Below are positions 1 to 10,727 of a DNA stretch of 64,000 nt, piece after piece. The notes under the pieces were generated by a model, which saw only the letters and a list, made by a program, of their open reading frames with translations, did no database searches and was not told where the DNA came from. The stretch covers positions 1-64,000 of the forward strand of contig NZ_ACCD01000002.1 of NCBI RefSeq assembly GCF_000173775.1, in the 5' to 3' direction. The translations under genes were made by a program, and so were the position numbers. Position 1 is the first letter of the stretch. Every line of letters begins with the position of its first letter. Source of the DNA: Yersinia rohdei ATCC 43380 (lineage in GTDB: Bacteria > Pseudomonadota > Gammaproteobacteria > Enterobacterales > Enterobacteriaceae).

Positions 1-194
1 TGTAATCTTTTCCCCTGTTATACCTTTCCCCAGCAATCTCATTTATACTTCTCACTCTAGAACTCAAAATAGCTCCCTATAATCCTCTGATATCCTTCCT
101 GACACTCAACTTATCACCTCATTTTTAACTCCATTAAACATTTTTGTCATTATCAGACAAAATCTGGCGACTTTTTGCTAAATTTTGAGTATTT

Positions 195-212
195 TGTTTA
201 GGATAAAAAACA
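195..212. promoter_or_regulatory. Probable NadR operator upstream of nadA
   Basis: The sequence reads TGTTTA, six bases, AAAACA. The enterobacterial NadR box is TGTTTA-N6-TAAACA, so only one position differs. It lies about 70 bp before the nadA start, where NadR represses nadA-pnuC in related bacteria when NAD is plentiful. Repression here is inferred from the motif. The rest of 1-280 is AT-rich and shows no gene. Confidence 0.6.
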
Positions 213-277
213 AACCCTATTTTTCTGGCAGCCAGCGTTTGTAGTAGCTCCGGAATAACTGGCAATTAGAGATGTGA

Positions 278-1342
<1,065 letters not shown>

Positions 1343-1410
1343 GTTAAAAATAGCGGGCAATGAGCCGAACACTTTTTATTTATTGTATTGATAGCTAAAA
1401 GGATTGCCAG

Positions 1411-2139
1411 ATGGATTTCTTCAGTACAAGCAACATATTGGTACATATCCCGCTAGGGGCGGGTGGCTATGATTTGTCATGGATAGAGGCCATAGGGACA
1501 ATATTTGGCTTGCTGTGTATCTGGTTTGCCAGCAAAGAGAAAATCATCAACTATCTGTTTGGGTTGATTAACGTGACATTATTTGCGGTGATTTTCTTCC
1601 AGATCCAGCTTTATGCCAGCTTGTTATTACAATTGTTCTTCTTTGTCGCCAATATTTATGGTTGGCATGCCTGGAGTAAACAAACACCGGATAACCAAGC
1701 TGAGTTGAAGATTCGCTGGCTATCTTTGCCAAAGGCGCTGGCCTGGGGGGCGGTTTGTGTGGCAGGTATCACCTTGATGACATTACATATTGATACTGTT
1801 TTTGCCTGGCTGACCCGCGCGGCTGTCGCTGTGATGCAAAGTATGGGCGCTAGTGTCCAAATGCCTGAGTTGCAACCAGATGCTTTCCCATTCTGGGATT
1901 CCACCATGATGGTCTTGTCAATTGTGGCAATGATCCTGATGACACGTAAATACGTGGAAAATTGGCTGATTTGGGTGGTTATTGATGTCATCAGTGTGGC
2001 TATTTTCGCCTATCAGGGCGTCTATGCAATGGCGCTGGAATATGTATTATTGACGTTGATTGCTTTGAATGGCTCTTGGCTGTGGATTAAGAGTGCCGCC
2101 AGAAACCATTCGCGGCCGCTGTCTACCCAAGGTTCGTAA
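1411..2139 (+). CDS. pnuC: Nicotinamide riboside transporter PnuC
   Basis: PnuC is an inner-membrane facilitator for nicotinamide riboside, which is trapped inside by phosphorylation. The 242-residue product is hydrophobic, with about seven predicted membrane segments and the aromatic, Trp/Asn-rich helices typical of the family (for example NIYGWHAWSK near residue 80). An AGGA ribosome site lies shortly before the ATG. Its place behind nadA, with the NadR-like box in front of both, fits coordinated NAD salvage and synthesis as in E. coli. Confidence 0.94.
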   Translation: MDFFSTSNILVHIPLGAGGYDLSWIEAIGTIFGLLCIWFASKEKIINYLFGLINVTLFAVIFFQIQLYASLLLQLFFFVANIYGWHAWSKQTPDNQAELKIRWLSLPKALAWGAVCVAGITLMTLHIDTVFAWLTRAAVAVMQSMGASVQMPELQPDAFPFWDSTMMVLSIVAMILMTRKYVENWLIWVVIDVISVAIFAYQGVYAMALEYVLLTLIALNGSWLWIKSAARNHSRPLSTQGS

Positions 2140-2170
2140 TATCTCAACTGAATGTTTTTGGGAGATAAAT

Positions 2171-2220
2171 CAGTCAGGGGGCGGTTAGTGGTTACCTACA
2201 CAGAACGCCCACCTGACTGG
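2171..2220. terminator. Long stem-loop between convergent pnuC and zitB
   Basis: CAGTCAGG plus a G-rich stretch pairs with CGCCC and CCTGACTGG across a loop of about 22 bases. It lies between the two convergent genes and may end both transcripts or protect their 3' ends. It has no T-run, so a classical intrinsic terminator is not certain. Confidence 0.35.
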
Positions 2221-2253
2221 TGGTGTTGATGAATTTCACCATCAATATCAATA

Positions 2254-3186
2254 TCAATGATGATGGTGATGATGTGCTTCACCATTGGCGGCCTGATGAA
2301 TACCACAATCTGGGGTGCTACAACGTTGATATTCCATCTGAATAGTGGCGTGCCCAATACTGTAGTGGTGCAGCAAATGATGCTGAATACGTTGCAATAG
2401 CTCATCATTATCTTGCGGCGGTATCACCTGCACATGCAGTGTCATTAGCCGTTGGTCACCAACTTGCCATAAGTGGACATGATGGACATCCCGAACTTCA
2501 TAAATGCTGGCGCATAAATCTTTGCGCAGTTTATCGATATCAATTTCTTGTGGTGCGCCTTCCAGTAACTCGTGAAAACTTTCTTTCAATAGCCGCCAGG
2601 CGCTGCGTAGCACTAACGCGGAAACCAAAACGGATAAAATCGGGTCAATAGGTGTCCAACCGGTGGTCAGAATAACTATTGCAGCTAGGATAGCGCCCAC
2701 GGAACCCAATAAGTCACCTAGCACATGTAAGGCCGCTGCTCGCACATTGATATTCTTTTCTTCCTCCCCTCGGTGCAGGATCCAGAAACAGAAAATATTC
2801 GCACACAACCCGGCGATGGCGATGATTAACATCGGCACCCCCATGACCTCTTGAGGAGCAAAGAAACGCCGTACCGCCTCCCAAAGAATCAATATTACAA
2901 TCAATACCAAGGCTGCCGCGTTAACGAATGCCGCCAAGGTCGTGAGGCGTAAATAGCCAAACGTATGGCGAGAGTCGGGTTTTCTTTGCGAAAAATTCAC
3001 GGCCATTAAGGCGATAAATAATGCGGCAGAATCCGTCAGCATATGCCCGGCATCCGCTAATAATGCCAGTGAGCCAGACAGCCAGCCCCCCACGGCCTCT
3101 GCCACCATAAATACTGTGGTGACAACAAAGGCCATCAGCAGGCGTTTACTGTTACTGTCTTTTGGGAAAAGTGCTGATACAGACAT
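2254..3186 (-). CDS. zitB: Zinc efflux transporter ZitB (CDF family)
   Basis: This cation diffusion facilitator exports Zn2+ from the cytoplasm in exchange for protons. Six membrane helices are followed by a cytoplasmic ferredoxin-like domain. The metal site motifs are visible: HMLTD in helix 2 (residues 48-52) and HVLGD in helix 5 (154-158). The protein ends in six histidines after an Ala/Asn-rich linker, a metal-binding tail seen in this family. The start is supported by a GAAGGA ribosome site. It faces away from aroG across about 230 bp, which includes a small CCAATC/GATTGG palindrome near 3260. I found no Zur box. Confidence 0.94.
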   Translation of the reverse strand: MSVSALFPKDSNSKRLLMAFVVTTVFMVAEAVGGWLSGSLALLADAGHMLTDSAALFIALMAVNFSQRKPDSRHTFGYLRLTTLAAFVNAAALVLIVILILWEAVRRFFAPQEVMGVPMLIIAIAGLCANIFCFWILHRGEEEKNINVRAAALHVLGDLLGSVGAILAAIVILTTGWTPIDPILSVLVSALVLRSAWRLLKESFHELLEGAPQEIDIDKLRKDLCASIYEVRDVHHVHLWQVGDQRLMTLHVQVIPPQDNDELLQRIQHHLLHHYSIGHATIQMEYQRCSTPDCGIHQAANGEAHHHHHH

Positions 3187-3419
3187 AATTATCCTTCGGC
3201 CTTGAATAATAAAATTTGAGAATAAACCGCCAGTGCTGATGTTAACCCTGATAGGATTCCAATCAACGATTGGTGCATATTATAGATTAATGACGGCATC
3301 GACGTTTTCTACACCAAACTCATAATGCAATAAAGTAGATTTACAGCGGTCAATTCACCAGCTAGATTGGTTCAAATATATGTTGTGCGATGACCGTCAC
3401 AAGACTTAATGGAAGAACT

Positions 3420-4472
3420 ATGAATTACCTGAATGATGACCTACGGATTAATGAAATCAAGGAACTCCTGCCACCGGTTGCTTTGTTAGAGAAGTTTCCA
3501 GCCAGTCACAATGCAGCAGAAACCGTATCCCAAGCCCGCACTGCAATTCATAATATTTTGCGCTCTCAGGATGATCGTTTGCTGGTAGTTATTGGCCCAT
3601 GCTCTATTCACGACACTCAGGCGGCAAAAGAGTATGCAGCGCGCTTGCTGACATTACGTGAAGAGTTACAAGGTGAGCTTGAAGTCGTGATGCGGGTGTA
3701 TTTTGAAAAACCGCGTACCACGGTAGGTTGGAAAGGTCTGATTAACGATCCGCACATGGACGGCAGCTACGACATCAATGATGGTCTGCGGATTGCACGT
3801 AAATTATTGTTAGACATCAATAATAGTGGCTTGCCAGCTGCGGGTGAGTTCCTGGATATGATTACCCCGCAATATTTGGCTGACCTAATGAGTTGGGGCG
3901 CTATTGGCGCGCGAACCACCGAGTCTCAGGTGCACCGTGAGCTGGCTTCTGGCCTATCTTGCCCGGTTGGCTTTAAAAATGGCACCGACGGCACAATTAA
4001 AGTGGCTATTGATGCTATCAATGCTGCCAGTGCGCCACATTGCTTCCTGTCGGTGACCAAATGGGGCCATTCCGCGATTGTTAATACCGCCGGTAACCAA
4101 GATTGCCATATCATTCTGCGTGGCGGTAAAGAGCCAAACTACAGCAGCAAGCATGTTGCAGAAGTAAAAGAAGGGCTGAGCAAAGCGGGCCTGGAACCAC
4201 AAATCATGATTGATTTCAGCCATGCGAACAGCAGCAAGCAATTCAAAAAGCAAATGGAAGTCGGTACCGATGTTTGCCGTCAAATTGCCGAGGGTGAAAA
4301 GTCTATTATGGGCGTGATGATTGAAAGCCATCTGGTGGAAGGCAACCAGAATCTGGAAAGTGGCGAGCCACTGACCTACGGCAAAAGTGTCACTGATGCT
4401 TGTATTGGCTGGGAAGATACGGAAGTGTTGTTGCGCCAGTTGTCGAACGCGGTGAAAGCGCGTCGTCAGTAA
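3420..4472 (+). CDS. aroG: DAHP synthase AroG (phenylalanine-sensitive type)
   Basis: AroG joins phosphoenolpyruvate and erythrose-4-phosphate, the first step of aromatic amino acid synthesis. I place the start at 3420, ten codons inside the longest frame, because the protein then begins MNYLNDDLRI as E. coli AroG does, is 350 residues long, and has GGAAG just upstream. The family signature KPRTTVGWKGL and the downstream INDPHMDGS are intact. Sequence resemblance is to AroG rather than AroF or AroH, from which feedback inhibition by phenylalanine is inferred. I saw no convincing TyrR box. Confidence 0.95.
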   Translation: MNYLNDDLRINEIKELLPPVALLEKFPASHNAAETVSQARTAIHNILRSQDDRLLVVIGPCSIHDTQAAKEYAARLLTLREELQGELEVVMRVYFEKPRTTVGWKGLINDPHMDGSYDINDGLRIARKLLLDINNSGLPAAGEFLDMITPQYLADLMSWGAIGARTTESQVHRELASGLSCPVGFKNGTDGTIKVAIDAINAASAPHCFLSVTKWGHSAIVNTAGNQDCHIILRGGKEPNYSSKHVAEVKEGLSKAGLEPQIMIDFSHANSSKQFKKQMEVGTDVCRQIAEGEKSIMGVMIESHLVEGNQNLESGEPLTYGKSVTDACIGWEDTEVLLRQLSNAVKARRQ

Positions 4473-4532
4473 GTTCTCATGTTTGCCACTTTGAACTTGG
4501 GCAGTGCTTGCCATCCAAATTGACCGACAAAT

Positions 4533-4570
4533 AAAAACCCCCGACATTAATGATGTGCGGGGGTTTTTTT
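4533..4570. terminator. Bidirectional intrinsic terminator between aroG and gpmA
   Basis: CCCCC and GGGGG enclose a GACAT/ATGTGC stem with a short loop. The structure is flanked by five A's on the left and seven T's on the right. It can therefore end transcripts from aroG (plus strand) and gpmA (minus strand). Confidence 0.9.
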
Positions 4571-4592
4571 ATCAGGTATGACTCAGGGATAA

Positions 4593-5345
4593 TTACTTTG
4601 CTTTACCCTGATTGGCAACCGCAGCAGCTTTCGCCGCGATTTCTTCTGCATTGCCCAGATAGTAGTGTTTGATTGGTTTGAAGTTTTCATCAAACTCATA
4701 CACTAATGGCACGCCAGTTGGGATATTCAGCTCAAGAATTTCTTCTTCGTTCAGCTCATCCAGATATTTTACCAGCGCACGCAGAGAGTTACCGTGGGCG
4801 GCAATAATCACGCGCTCACCGCTAGCAATGCGTGGTTTGATAACTTCTTCCCAATAAGGAATAACGCGATCAATGGTCAGCGCCAGGCTTTCAGTCGTTG
4901 GCAACTCAGCATCGGTTAATTTTGCATAACGAGGGTCATGGCCAGGGAAACGCTCATCGCTTTTATCCAGCGCTGGAGGCGTGATGGCAAAGCCACGACG
5001 CCACAGTTTGACTTGGTCATCACCGTATTTAGCTGCGGTTTCTGATTTATCCAGACCTTGCAGAGCGCCATAATGGCGTTCGTTCAGTTTCCAGGTTTTT
5101 TCGGTTGGCAGCCAGGCTTGATCCAACTCATCCAGAATGCTCCACAAGGTGTGGATAGCGCGTTTCAGTACTGAGGTGTAGGCGAAGTCAAAAGTAAAAC
5201 CTTCATCTTTCAACAGTTTACCCGCTGCTTTGGCTTCAGTGCGGCCTTTCTCAGATAAATCAACGTCATACCAACCAGTGAAGCGGTTTTCGTTGTTCCA
5301 TTGGCTTTCGCCGTGACGTACCAGAACCAGCTTAGTTACTGCCAT
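4593..5345 (-). CDS. gpmA: 2,3-bisphosphoglycerate-dependent phosphoglycerate mutase
   Basis: GpmA interconverts 3- and 2-phosphoglycerate in glycolysis and gluconeogenesis. The 250 residues carry the phosphohistidine loop VRHGESQWN (His11), the ERHYGALQG segment with the catalytic glutamate, and the second catalytic histidine in [10 protein letters not shown] near residue 184. A GAGGAG ribosome site precedes the ATG. A near-perfect Fur box lies about 25 bp before the start, in line with iron control reported for E. coli gpmA. Confidence 0.97.
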   Translation of the reverse strand: MAVTKLVLVRHGESQWNNENRFTGWYDVDLSEKGRTEAKAAGKLLKDEGFTFDFAYTSVLKRAIHTLWSILDELDQAWLPTEKTWKLNERHYGALQGLDKSETAAKYGDDQVKLWRRGFAITPPALDKSDERFPGHDPRYAKLTDAELPTTESLALTIDRVIPYWEEVIKPRIASGERVIIAAHGNSLRALVKYLDELNEEEILELNIPTGVPLVYEFDENFKPIKHYYLGNAEEIAAKAAAVANQGKAK

Positions 5346-5368
5346 GATTCAAACTCCTCAAATTATTC

Positions 5369-5387
5369 AATGATAATTATTATCATT
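5369..5387. promoter_or_regulatory. Fur box in front of gpmA
   Basis: A 19-base, almost perfect palindrome of GATAAT hexamers (AATGATAAT, centre T, TATTATCATT read on the plus strand) matches the Fur consensus closely. It lies just upstream of the gpmA ribosome site, so bound Fur would block transcription initiation or early elongation. Confidence 0.75.
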
Positions 5388-5528
5388 ATATTGCGGGATT
5401 GCCGCAGACAGCAATCCTTTGTGTTTAACCATAGCCAATTTTTTACGTTAACGTAAGAGCTTGGGGCGAATCGATTCGGCAAAATACCCTTTGCCCTTGA
5501 AATCACAGAGATGTGAGCTACATTGGCT

Positions 5529-5564
5529 AACCCGAATAACTGGCTTAAATCAGTTATTCGGGTT
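5529..5564. repeat. Strong 14-bp perfect hairpin between gpmA and psiF
   Basis: AACCCGAATAACTG is repeated inverted as CAGTTATTCGGGTT with an 8-base loop. No T-run follows on either strand, so it is not a standard terminator. It sits downstream of psiF and upstream of gpmA. It may protect the psiF 3' end. I do not recognise it as an ERIC element. Confidence 0.6.
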
Positions 5565-5627
5565 GCATTAATTTGCGGCCTACCTGTACGCAATAACGTT
5601 AATGGCTTTGAATATCATCCGAAGGGG

Positions 5628-5963
5628 TTAGGCGGCTTTTTTCAGGCAATTACTCATAAAGGTTTTGCGTGCATCACCTTTTAGCTCTTTGGTCGCGGCA
5701 TCGGCATTGCAGCTTTTCATTTTCTGCTGCTGTGGTGTTAGCGCTTTTTCATCAGGATGAACTTGTGCTTTAAGGCATTGGCTCATGAATTTCTTCCGAT
5801 CATCACCTTTGAGTGATTGGGTCGTCGCCTGCTGATTACAATCGGTCATTTTTTTTTGCTGGGCAGCTTGAGCAGGTGAGGGGGTTTTAGCGGTGTCTGC
5901 TGCCATCACATTGGCACTCAGTAATAATCCCGCAACGGACAGCCATAGGGTTGTTAAACGCAT
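5628..5963 (-). CDS. psiF: PsiF-family periplasmic protein
   Basis: The 111-residue product has a signal peptide cut after ANVMA (about residue 21). Two copies of the PsiF repeat follow: each has a KMxxCN motif and then LKGDxRKxFMSxCLK, near residues 38-68 and 82-109. The four conserved cysteines suggest two disulfides in the periplasm. Molecular function is unknown; the E. coli homologue is named for induction by phosphate starvation. A single PhoB-like heptamer (CTGTCAG on the minus strand) lies at 6031-6037, but I see no proper repeated Pho box. AAAGGGA provides the ribosome site. Confidence 0.88.
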   Translation of the reverse strand: MRLTTLWLSVAGLLLSANVMAADTAKTPSPAQAAQQKKMTDCNQQATTQSLKGDDRKKFMSQCLKAQVHPDEKALTPQQQKMKSCNADAATKELKGDARKTFMSNCLKKAA

Positions 5964-6092
5964 ATGAGATCCCTTTAATTAAGCATGAAATAAACAAAAT
6001 TGGGGGTCTGAAAGGCGTCAGTATGGCTGCCTGACAGATGCTGTTAAGCATAGTAGGCAGCCGTAAATAAGGACAGCTATCACGTCATTTTT

Positions 6093-6121
6093 CAAGGTGC
6101 AGTGGGGCTACCTGCACCTTG
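6093..6121. terminator. Stem-loop at the 3' end of the gal operon
   Basis: CAAGGTGCAG and CTGCACCTTG form a 10-bp perfect stem with a 9-base loop directly after the galM stop codon. On the transcribed (minus) strand it is followed by A's, not T's. It may protect the operon's 3' end rather than act as an intrinsic terminator. Confidence 0.4.
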
Positions 6122-6125
6122 ATAT

Positions 6126-7199
6126 CTAGTGGGTATCTAACGCGATAAAGTGATAAACCGTAGTTGCGCGGTAGGTTTTCCCCGGTTTTAGCCAGCAATC
6201 TGGTTGTGGCCATTCCGGGTGATTAGGGCTATCAGGAAGAAATTCACTTTCCAGTGCGATACCCATATAGCTGTCATAAGTGCCACCATGACGTGAAGGG
6301 GTTCCAGCAAGGAAATTCCCCCCATACAGCTGCAAAGCCGGAGCGGTGGTATACACACTCATTTGCACCTGATTATCTGATGACCATAAATGAGCTGCCG
6401 GGCTTTCTGTGGCACCACAAGTGCGATGCAGCAGATAAGCATGGTCATAACCTTTAACCCGCTGCTGACACCTGTCTTGCAAGAAATCACGTGCCAGGGT
6501 TTTTTCCTGGCGGAAATCCATGCCGGTGTTCTCAACACTGGCCAGCCCGCCGGTTGGGATCCCATCGCTGTCGATCGGCAAATATTTATCGGCAAACAAT
6601 TGTAGCCGGTGCGCCCGCACATCGTGCCCTTCGCCATCAAGGTTAAAATACGCATGATTGGTCAGGTTCACCGGGCAGGTTTTATCGACTTGCGCCTGAT
6701 AGTGAATTTCCAGCCGATTATCTTCAGTCAGTAGATATTGGACTTCGGCAGTCAGATTGCCCGGAAACCCCTGGTCGCCATCTGGGGAGTGCAGTTGATA
6801 AGTGACTTGCCTTTCATCGTGCTTAACTTTTTGCCAGCGCCGGGCATGGAACCCTTCCGGGCCACCATGCAGTTGGTGAACACCTTGATTTGGCACCAAT
6901 TGCAGGGTTTCACCCTCCACGGTGATTTGGGCGTTAGCAATGCGGTTAGCATAGCGGCCAACCGTGGCGCCAAAATAAGCAGACTGATTCAGATAATCAG
7001 CAGGGGTCTGACAGCCCAGCAGTAACTCGCGCTTTTCTCCGCTTTTGAGGGGAAATATGGCGGAAATCCAGGTTGCGCCCCAATCCATCAGCGTCACACT
7101 CATGCCCGCATTATTATGTAATTCGGTTAATTCAAAGGGGCGACCATCCGGTGCTAATTGCTCAATATTACTGGGTGAAATTGTGTCATTTTTCAGCAT
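6126..7199 (-). CDS. galM: Galactose mutarotase GalM
   Basis: GalM converts beta-D-galactose to the alpha anomer used by galactokinase, the entry to the Leloir pathway. The 357 residues form the aldose 1-epimerase beta-sandwich. The catalytic histidine lies in [10 protein letters not shown] and the catalytic glutamate in [12 protein letters not shown] near the C-terminus. Its start overlaps the end of galK by seven bases, which indicates translational coupling as the last gene of galETKM. Confidence 0.95.
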   Translation of the reverse strand: MLKNDTISPSNIEQLAPDGRPFELTELHNNAGMSVTLMDWGATWISAIFPLKSGEKRELLLGCQTPADYLNQSAYFGATVGRYANRIANAQITVEGETLQLVPNQGVHQLHGGPEGFHARRWQKVKHDERQVTYQLHSPDGDQGFPGNLTAEVQYLLTEDNRLEIHYQAQVDKTCPVNLTNHAYFNLDGEGHDVRAHRLQLFADKYLPIDSDGIPTGGLASVENTGMDFRQEKTLARDFLQDRCQQRVKGYDHAYLLHRTCGATESPAAHLWSSDNQVQMSVYTTAPALQLYGGNFLAGTPSRHGGTYDSYMGIALESEFLPDSPNHPEWPQPDCWLKPGKTYRATTVYHFIALDTH

Positions 7200-8344
7200 A
7201 AGCCCGCTCCTTGTGAGGCCTGACAGACGTAGAAAGTCTCGGTTCTGCCTTCGCTGTATTTCGGATATTCCCGAGCTACCACTGCACGAACCGACTCGAC
7301 CAGCGAGGTTGGCATTAGCGCGACAATACAGCCACCGAAACCACCGCCAGTCATACGAACTCCACCTTGCTCTCCAATAACGGATTTCACAATATCCACC
7401 AGGCTATCGATTGGCGGAACTGTGATCTCGAAATCATCACGCATTGAAATATGAGACTCGCGCATCAGTTGCCCCATCAATTTCAAATCCCCCGCTGCCA
7501 GTGCATCTGCCGCGGCCAGAGTGCGCTCATTTTCTGTAATAACATGACGGGCACGTTTTGCTACTACGGGGTCTAGCTCATCCTGGATGGAGAAGAACAG
7601 GTCTGGATCAACATCGCGTAAGGCTTTGACGCCAAAGAAGCGGGCGGCAGTTTCACATTGTTGTCGGCGGGTGTTGTACTCGCTATCAACCAGGCCCCGT
7701 TTCACATTGGAGTTAATAATCACCACGGCCACATTTTCTGGCATGGAGACGGCGCGGGTTTCAAGTGTACGGCAATCAATTAACAGCGCATGGTCTTGCT
7801 GGCCCAGTGCTGAAATCAGTTGGTCCATGATGCCGCAGTTACAGCCGACAAATTGGTTTTCAGCTTCTTGCCCATTTAGCGCTAACTCCACGCCACTGAG
7901 GGGCAGCTGATAGAGTGATTGTAACGCCTGCCCGACGGCCACTTCTAATGAGGCCGAAGAGCTAAGGCCAGCACCTTGTGGGACATTGCCACTGATAACC
8001 AGATCCGCCCCGCCAAAATCAGCATGGCGCAGTTGTAAATGTTTGACTACGCCGCGCACATAATCAGCCCAGCGGTATTGCGCGTGCGGCACTATGGGGG
8101 CATCGAGTGAGAATATGTCTTGCTGATTGTCATAGTCTGCGGCAATAACCCGAATCTGGCGGTCATCGCGTTTGCCGCAACTGATCACGGTTTCATAATC
8201 AATGGCGCAGGGCAGAACAAAACCATCATTATAATCAGTATGTTCGCCGATAAGATTGACACGGCCCGGCGCTTTAATGGTGATATCTGATTCATGACCA
8301 AATTGCTGGCGGAAAATGGCCTGGGTATGCTGTTTTAAACTCAT
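7193..8344 (-). CDS. galK: Galactokinase GalK
   Basis: GalK phosphorylates alpha-D-galactose with ATP to galactose-1-phosphate. The 383-residue GHMP kinase shows the galactokinase signature [15 protein letters not shown] near the N-terminus, the phosphate-binding loop [13 protein letters not shown] around residue 120, and the C-terminal GGGFGGC motif. Its ATG overlaps the galT stop by four bases (ATGA). The order galE-galT-galK-galM is the classic enterobacterial operon. Confidence 0.97.
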   Translation of the reverse strand: MSLKQHTQAIFRQQFGHESDITIKAPGRVNLIGEHTDYNDGFVLPCAIDYETVISCGKRDDRQIRVIAADYDNQQDIFSLDAPIVPHAQYRWADYVRGVVKHLQLRHADFGGADLVISGNVPQGAGLSSSASLEVAVGQALQSLYQLPLSGVELALNGQEAENQFVGCNCGIMDQLISALGQQDHALLIDCRTLETRAVSMPENVAVVIINSNVKRGLVDSEYNTRRQQCETAARFFGVKALRDVDPDLFFSIQDELDPVVAKRARHVITENERTLAAADALAAGDLKLMGQLMRESHISMRDDFEITVPPIDSLVDIVKSVIGEQGGVRMTGGGFGGCIVALMPTSLVESVRAVVAREYPKYSEGRTETFYVCQASQGAGLC

Positions 8345-9393
8345 GATTTGGCTCCTGCTTCTCGATAATGAACATCACTTACTGCCCGCAGGTGTTCAGC
8401 CGCCTGTTCTGCTGTAAGGTCTCGCTGGGTTTCGGCCAACATTTCATAACCCACCATAAATTTACGCACTGACGCCGAGCGCAGTAAGGGTGGGTAAAAA
8501 TGGGCATGTAACTGCCAGTGCGAGTTGTCATCTGTGTTATAGGGGGCGCCATGCCATCCCATTGAGTATGGGAAAGAGCATGAAAATAAATTGTCATAGC
8601 GGCTGGTCAGTTTTTTCAATGCAATCGCCAAATCAAGGCGCTGTGCCTCTGACAGGTCTTCTAAGCGCAAAATATGGGTTTTGGGCAGGAGCAAGGTTTC
8701 AAATGGCCACGCCGCCCAGTAGGGCACTACCGCCAACCAATGCTCAGTTTCCACCACTGTTCTGCTGCCGTCACGGCATTCACGATTGGCATAATCCAGC
8801 AACATCGGGGATTGGTGCTGTTGGAAATACTGCTGCTGTAGCCGGTCTTCACGGGCGGCTTCATTGGGTAGAAAACTATTGGCCCAAATTTGCCCATGAG
8901 GATGAGGGTTTGAGCAGCCCATTGCCGCGCCTTTATTCTCAAAAACCTGTACCCACGGGTAGGTTTTACCCAGTTCGGCACTTTGTTGCTGCCAGGTTTG
9001 GATAACCTGCGCCAATGCCGGCAGTGTCAGTTGCGGCAGTGTTTTACTGTGATCGGGTGAGAAGCAGATAACCCGGCTGGTGCCGCGCGCACTTTGGCTG
9101 CGCATCAGGGGGTCATCACTTTGCGGCGCATCAGGGGTATCGGGCATCAGGGCTGCAAAGTCATTGGTAAAGACATAAGTTGACGGGTAGTCAGGGTTGA
9201 CGTCACCGGTCACCCGCGTATTGCCGGGGCACAAGAAACAATCGGGATCGTGTGGTGGTAAATTTTCGGTCGCAGGGGCTTCCTGCTGGCCTTGCCAGGG
9301 GCGTTTAGCCCGATGAGGCGACACCAACACCCATTGGTCACTTAATGGGTTATATCTACGGTGCGGATGATCCACTGGGTTAAAATCAGTCAT
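8341..9393 (-). CDS. galT: Galactose-1-phosphate uridylyltransferase GalT
   Basis: GalT exchanges UMP between UDP-glucose and galactose-1-phosphate, giving UDP-galactose and glucose-1-phosphate. The 350 residues include the active-site HPHGQIW motif (nucleophilic histidine near residue 166) and N-terminal cysteines (CFLCPGN) typical of the zinc site. An AAGG ribosome site lies before the ATG, nine bases after the galE stop. Galactose would enter central metabolism through this operon. Confidence 0.96.
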   Translation of the reverse strand: MTDFNPVDHPHRRYNPLSDQWVLVSPHRAKRPWQGQQEAPATENLPPHDPDCFLCPGNTRVTGDVNPDYPSTYVFTNDFAALMPDTPDAPQSDDPLMRSQSARGTSRVICFSPDHSKTLPQLTLPALAQVIQTWQQQSAELGKTYPWVQVFENKGAAMGCSNPHPHGQIWANSFLPNEAAREDRLQQQYFQQHQSPMLLDYANRECRDGSRTVVETEHWLAVVPYWAAWPFETLLLPKTHILRLEDLSEAQRLDLAIALKKLTSRYDNLFSCSFPYSMGWHGAPYNTDDNSHWQLHAHFYPPLLRSASVRKFMVGYEMLAETQRDLTAEQAAEHLRAVSDVHYREAGAKS

Positions 9394-9402
9394 AAAAATA
9401 CC

Positions 9403-10419
9403 TTATTCGGGATAACCCTGAGGATTATTGGATTGCCAGCGCCAGGTATCTGCCGCCATTTCATCAAGTGAGCGGCTGACTCGCCAGCCTAACTCTTCAG
9501 CCGCCTTAGTGGGGTCAGCCCAATAAGCCGGAAGGTCGCCCTCACGGCGTGGTGCAAAATGGGTTGCCAGCGGTTTGCCACAAGCTTTACTGAATGCCGC
9601 GACCACCTGTAAAACACTGTGACCCACACCCGCGCCCAAGTTGAAAATATGCACACCGGGCTGATTGTGTCGTTTTTTCATGGCCGCAACATGGCCGTCA
9701 GCCAGGTCAACCACATGAATATAATCACGCACTCCAGTGCCATCAGGGGTTGGATAGTCATTGCCGAAGATGGCCAGTGATGCACGGCGGCCCACGGCAA
9801 CTTGGGCAATAAACGGCATTAAGTTGTTCGGAATACCTTGCGGGTCTTCCCCCATCAGCCCTGACGGATGGGCACCAACAGGGTTGAAATAGCGCAAAAT
9901 AGTCATATTCCACTGCGGGTCAGCCAGTTGAATATCTTGCAAAATTTGCTCGACCATCAATTTGCTGCGGCCATAGGGGCTAGAGGGTGCGCCGGTGGGG
10001 AAACTTTCCACATAAGGAATTTGTGGTTGATCACCATAAACCGTGGCCGAAGAACTAAAGATAAAGTTTTTGACCTGTGCTGCGCGCATGGCTTCCAGCA
10101 ACACTAAGGTGCCAAAAACATTATTATTGTAATATTCCAACGGCTTGCTCACTGATTCACCCACCGCTTTTAGGCCGGCAAAATGAATAACAGCATGAAT
10201 AGCATGAGTGGCAAAGATAGTGTCGAGCAGAGCGCGATCGCGAATATCACCTTGATAAAATTCAGGTGTGTAGCCAGTCAAACTGTCTATCCGAGCTAAT
10301 ACGCTGGATTTGCTGTTGCAAAGGTTGTCGAGGATCACTGGCTTATAACCAGCTTCAATCAGTTGCACACAGGTATGGCTACCAATGTAACCGCTACCAC
10401 CTGTTACCAGAACGTACAT
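9403..10419 (-). CDS. galE: UDP-glucose 4-epimerase GalE
   Basis: GalE interconverts UDP-galactose and UDP-glucose, closing the Leloir cycle and supplying UDP-galactose for surface polysaccharides. The 338-residue short-chain dehydrogenase-type protein has the NAD-binding GGSGYIGSHT at residues 7-16 and the catalytic YxxxK as PYGRSK near 150. It is first in the operon, with a GAGGAG ribosome site and a GalR/GalS-type operator about 80 bp upstream. Confidence 0.97.
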   Translation of the reverse strand: MYVLVTGGSGYIGSHTCVQLIEAGYKPVILDNLCNSKSSVLARIDSLTGYTPEFYQGDIRDRALLDTIFATHAIHAVIHFAGLKAVGESVSKPLEYYNNNVFGTLVLLEAMRAAQVKNFIFSSSATVYGDQPQIPYVESFPTGAPSSPYGRSKLMVEQILQDIQLADPQWNMTILRYFNPVGAHPSGLMGEDPQGIPNNLMPFIAQVAVGRRASLAIFGNDYPTPDGTGVRDYIHVVDLADGHVAAMKKRHNQPGVHIFNLGAGVGHSVLQVVAAFSKACGKPLATHFAPRREGDLPAYWADPTKAAEELGWRVSRSLDEMAADTWRWQSNNPQGYPE

Positions 10420-10495
10420 AAAAGACTCCTCGAATGACTTTTGTGCAAGAAAGATAGCATGTCATTATGTCAAAAAAGGTGATCTGCGCTCGATA

Positions 10496-10511
10496 ATGGA
10501 ATCGTTTACAT
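10496..10511. promoter_or_regulatory. GalR/GalS-type operator for the gal operon
   Basis: On the minus strand it reads ATGTAAACGATTCCAT, matching the galactose operator consensus (GTGTAANCGNTTCCAC) except at the outermost bases. It lies about 80 bp before galE. On the same strand TTGACA and an extended -10-like TGCTATCTT follow between it and the gene, but their spacing is not ideal. No clear CRP site was seen. Confidence 0.7.
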
Positions 10512-10674
10512 TTATTTTCTCTGCCATCAACTTTGTTACGGGCTAGAAAGACAGGGGGCAAATACCAGAATAGACAAAAAAAGAAAGAAATTTTGATCAC
10601 AACGAAGATAACTGAAGTGGTAGCGTTCTCATCCATTCATTCAGCAGGAATGTCCTATAGCTTCACAATTGGTA

Positions 10675-10700
10675 TCACTGGCGAGCGGTGTCGCCAGTGA
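10675..10700. terminator. 10-bp perfect hairpin after the CPBP protease gene
   Basis: TCACTGGCGA and TCGCCAGTGA pair around a six-base loop, about 28 bp past the stop of the minus-strand protease gene. No T-run follows, so it is either a weak or Rho-dependent end, or an mRNA-stabilising hairpin. Confidence 0.4.
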
Positions 10701-10727
10701 TTGAGGAGATAATGTGGTGATTGAATA

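Noticed and set aside
3340-3365. TyrR box upstream of aroG
   Set aside because: TTTACA is present, but the partner half TGTAAA at the right spacing is not.
5363-5593. 76-codon minus-strand frame upstream of gpmA
   Set aside because: It contains the Fur box and the 14-bp hairpin, ends in an Ile run encoded by the Fur site, and shows no family or ribosome site.
6031-6037. Pho box for psiF
   Set aside because: Only one CTGTCAG-like heptamer is present; the repeat 11 bp away does not match, so PhoB control is not supported by this sequence.
10465-10500. CRP site upstream of galE
   Set aside because: GGTGATCTGCG gives at best one half of TGTGA-N6-TCACA; the second half is missing.
10394-10636. 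80-codon minus-strand frame overlapping the galE start
   Set aside because: It covers the gal operator and promoter and overlaps the certain galE start; its composition is not protein-like.
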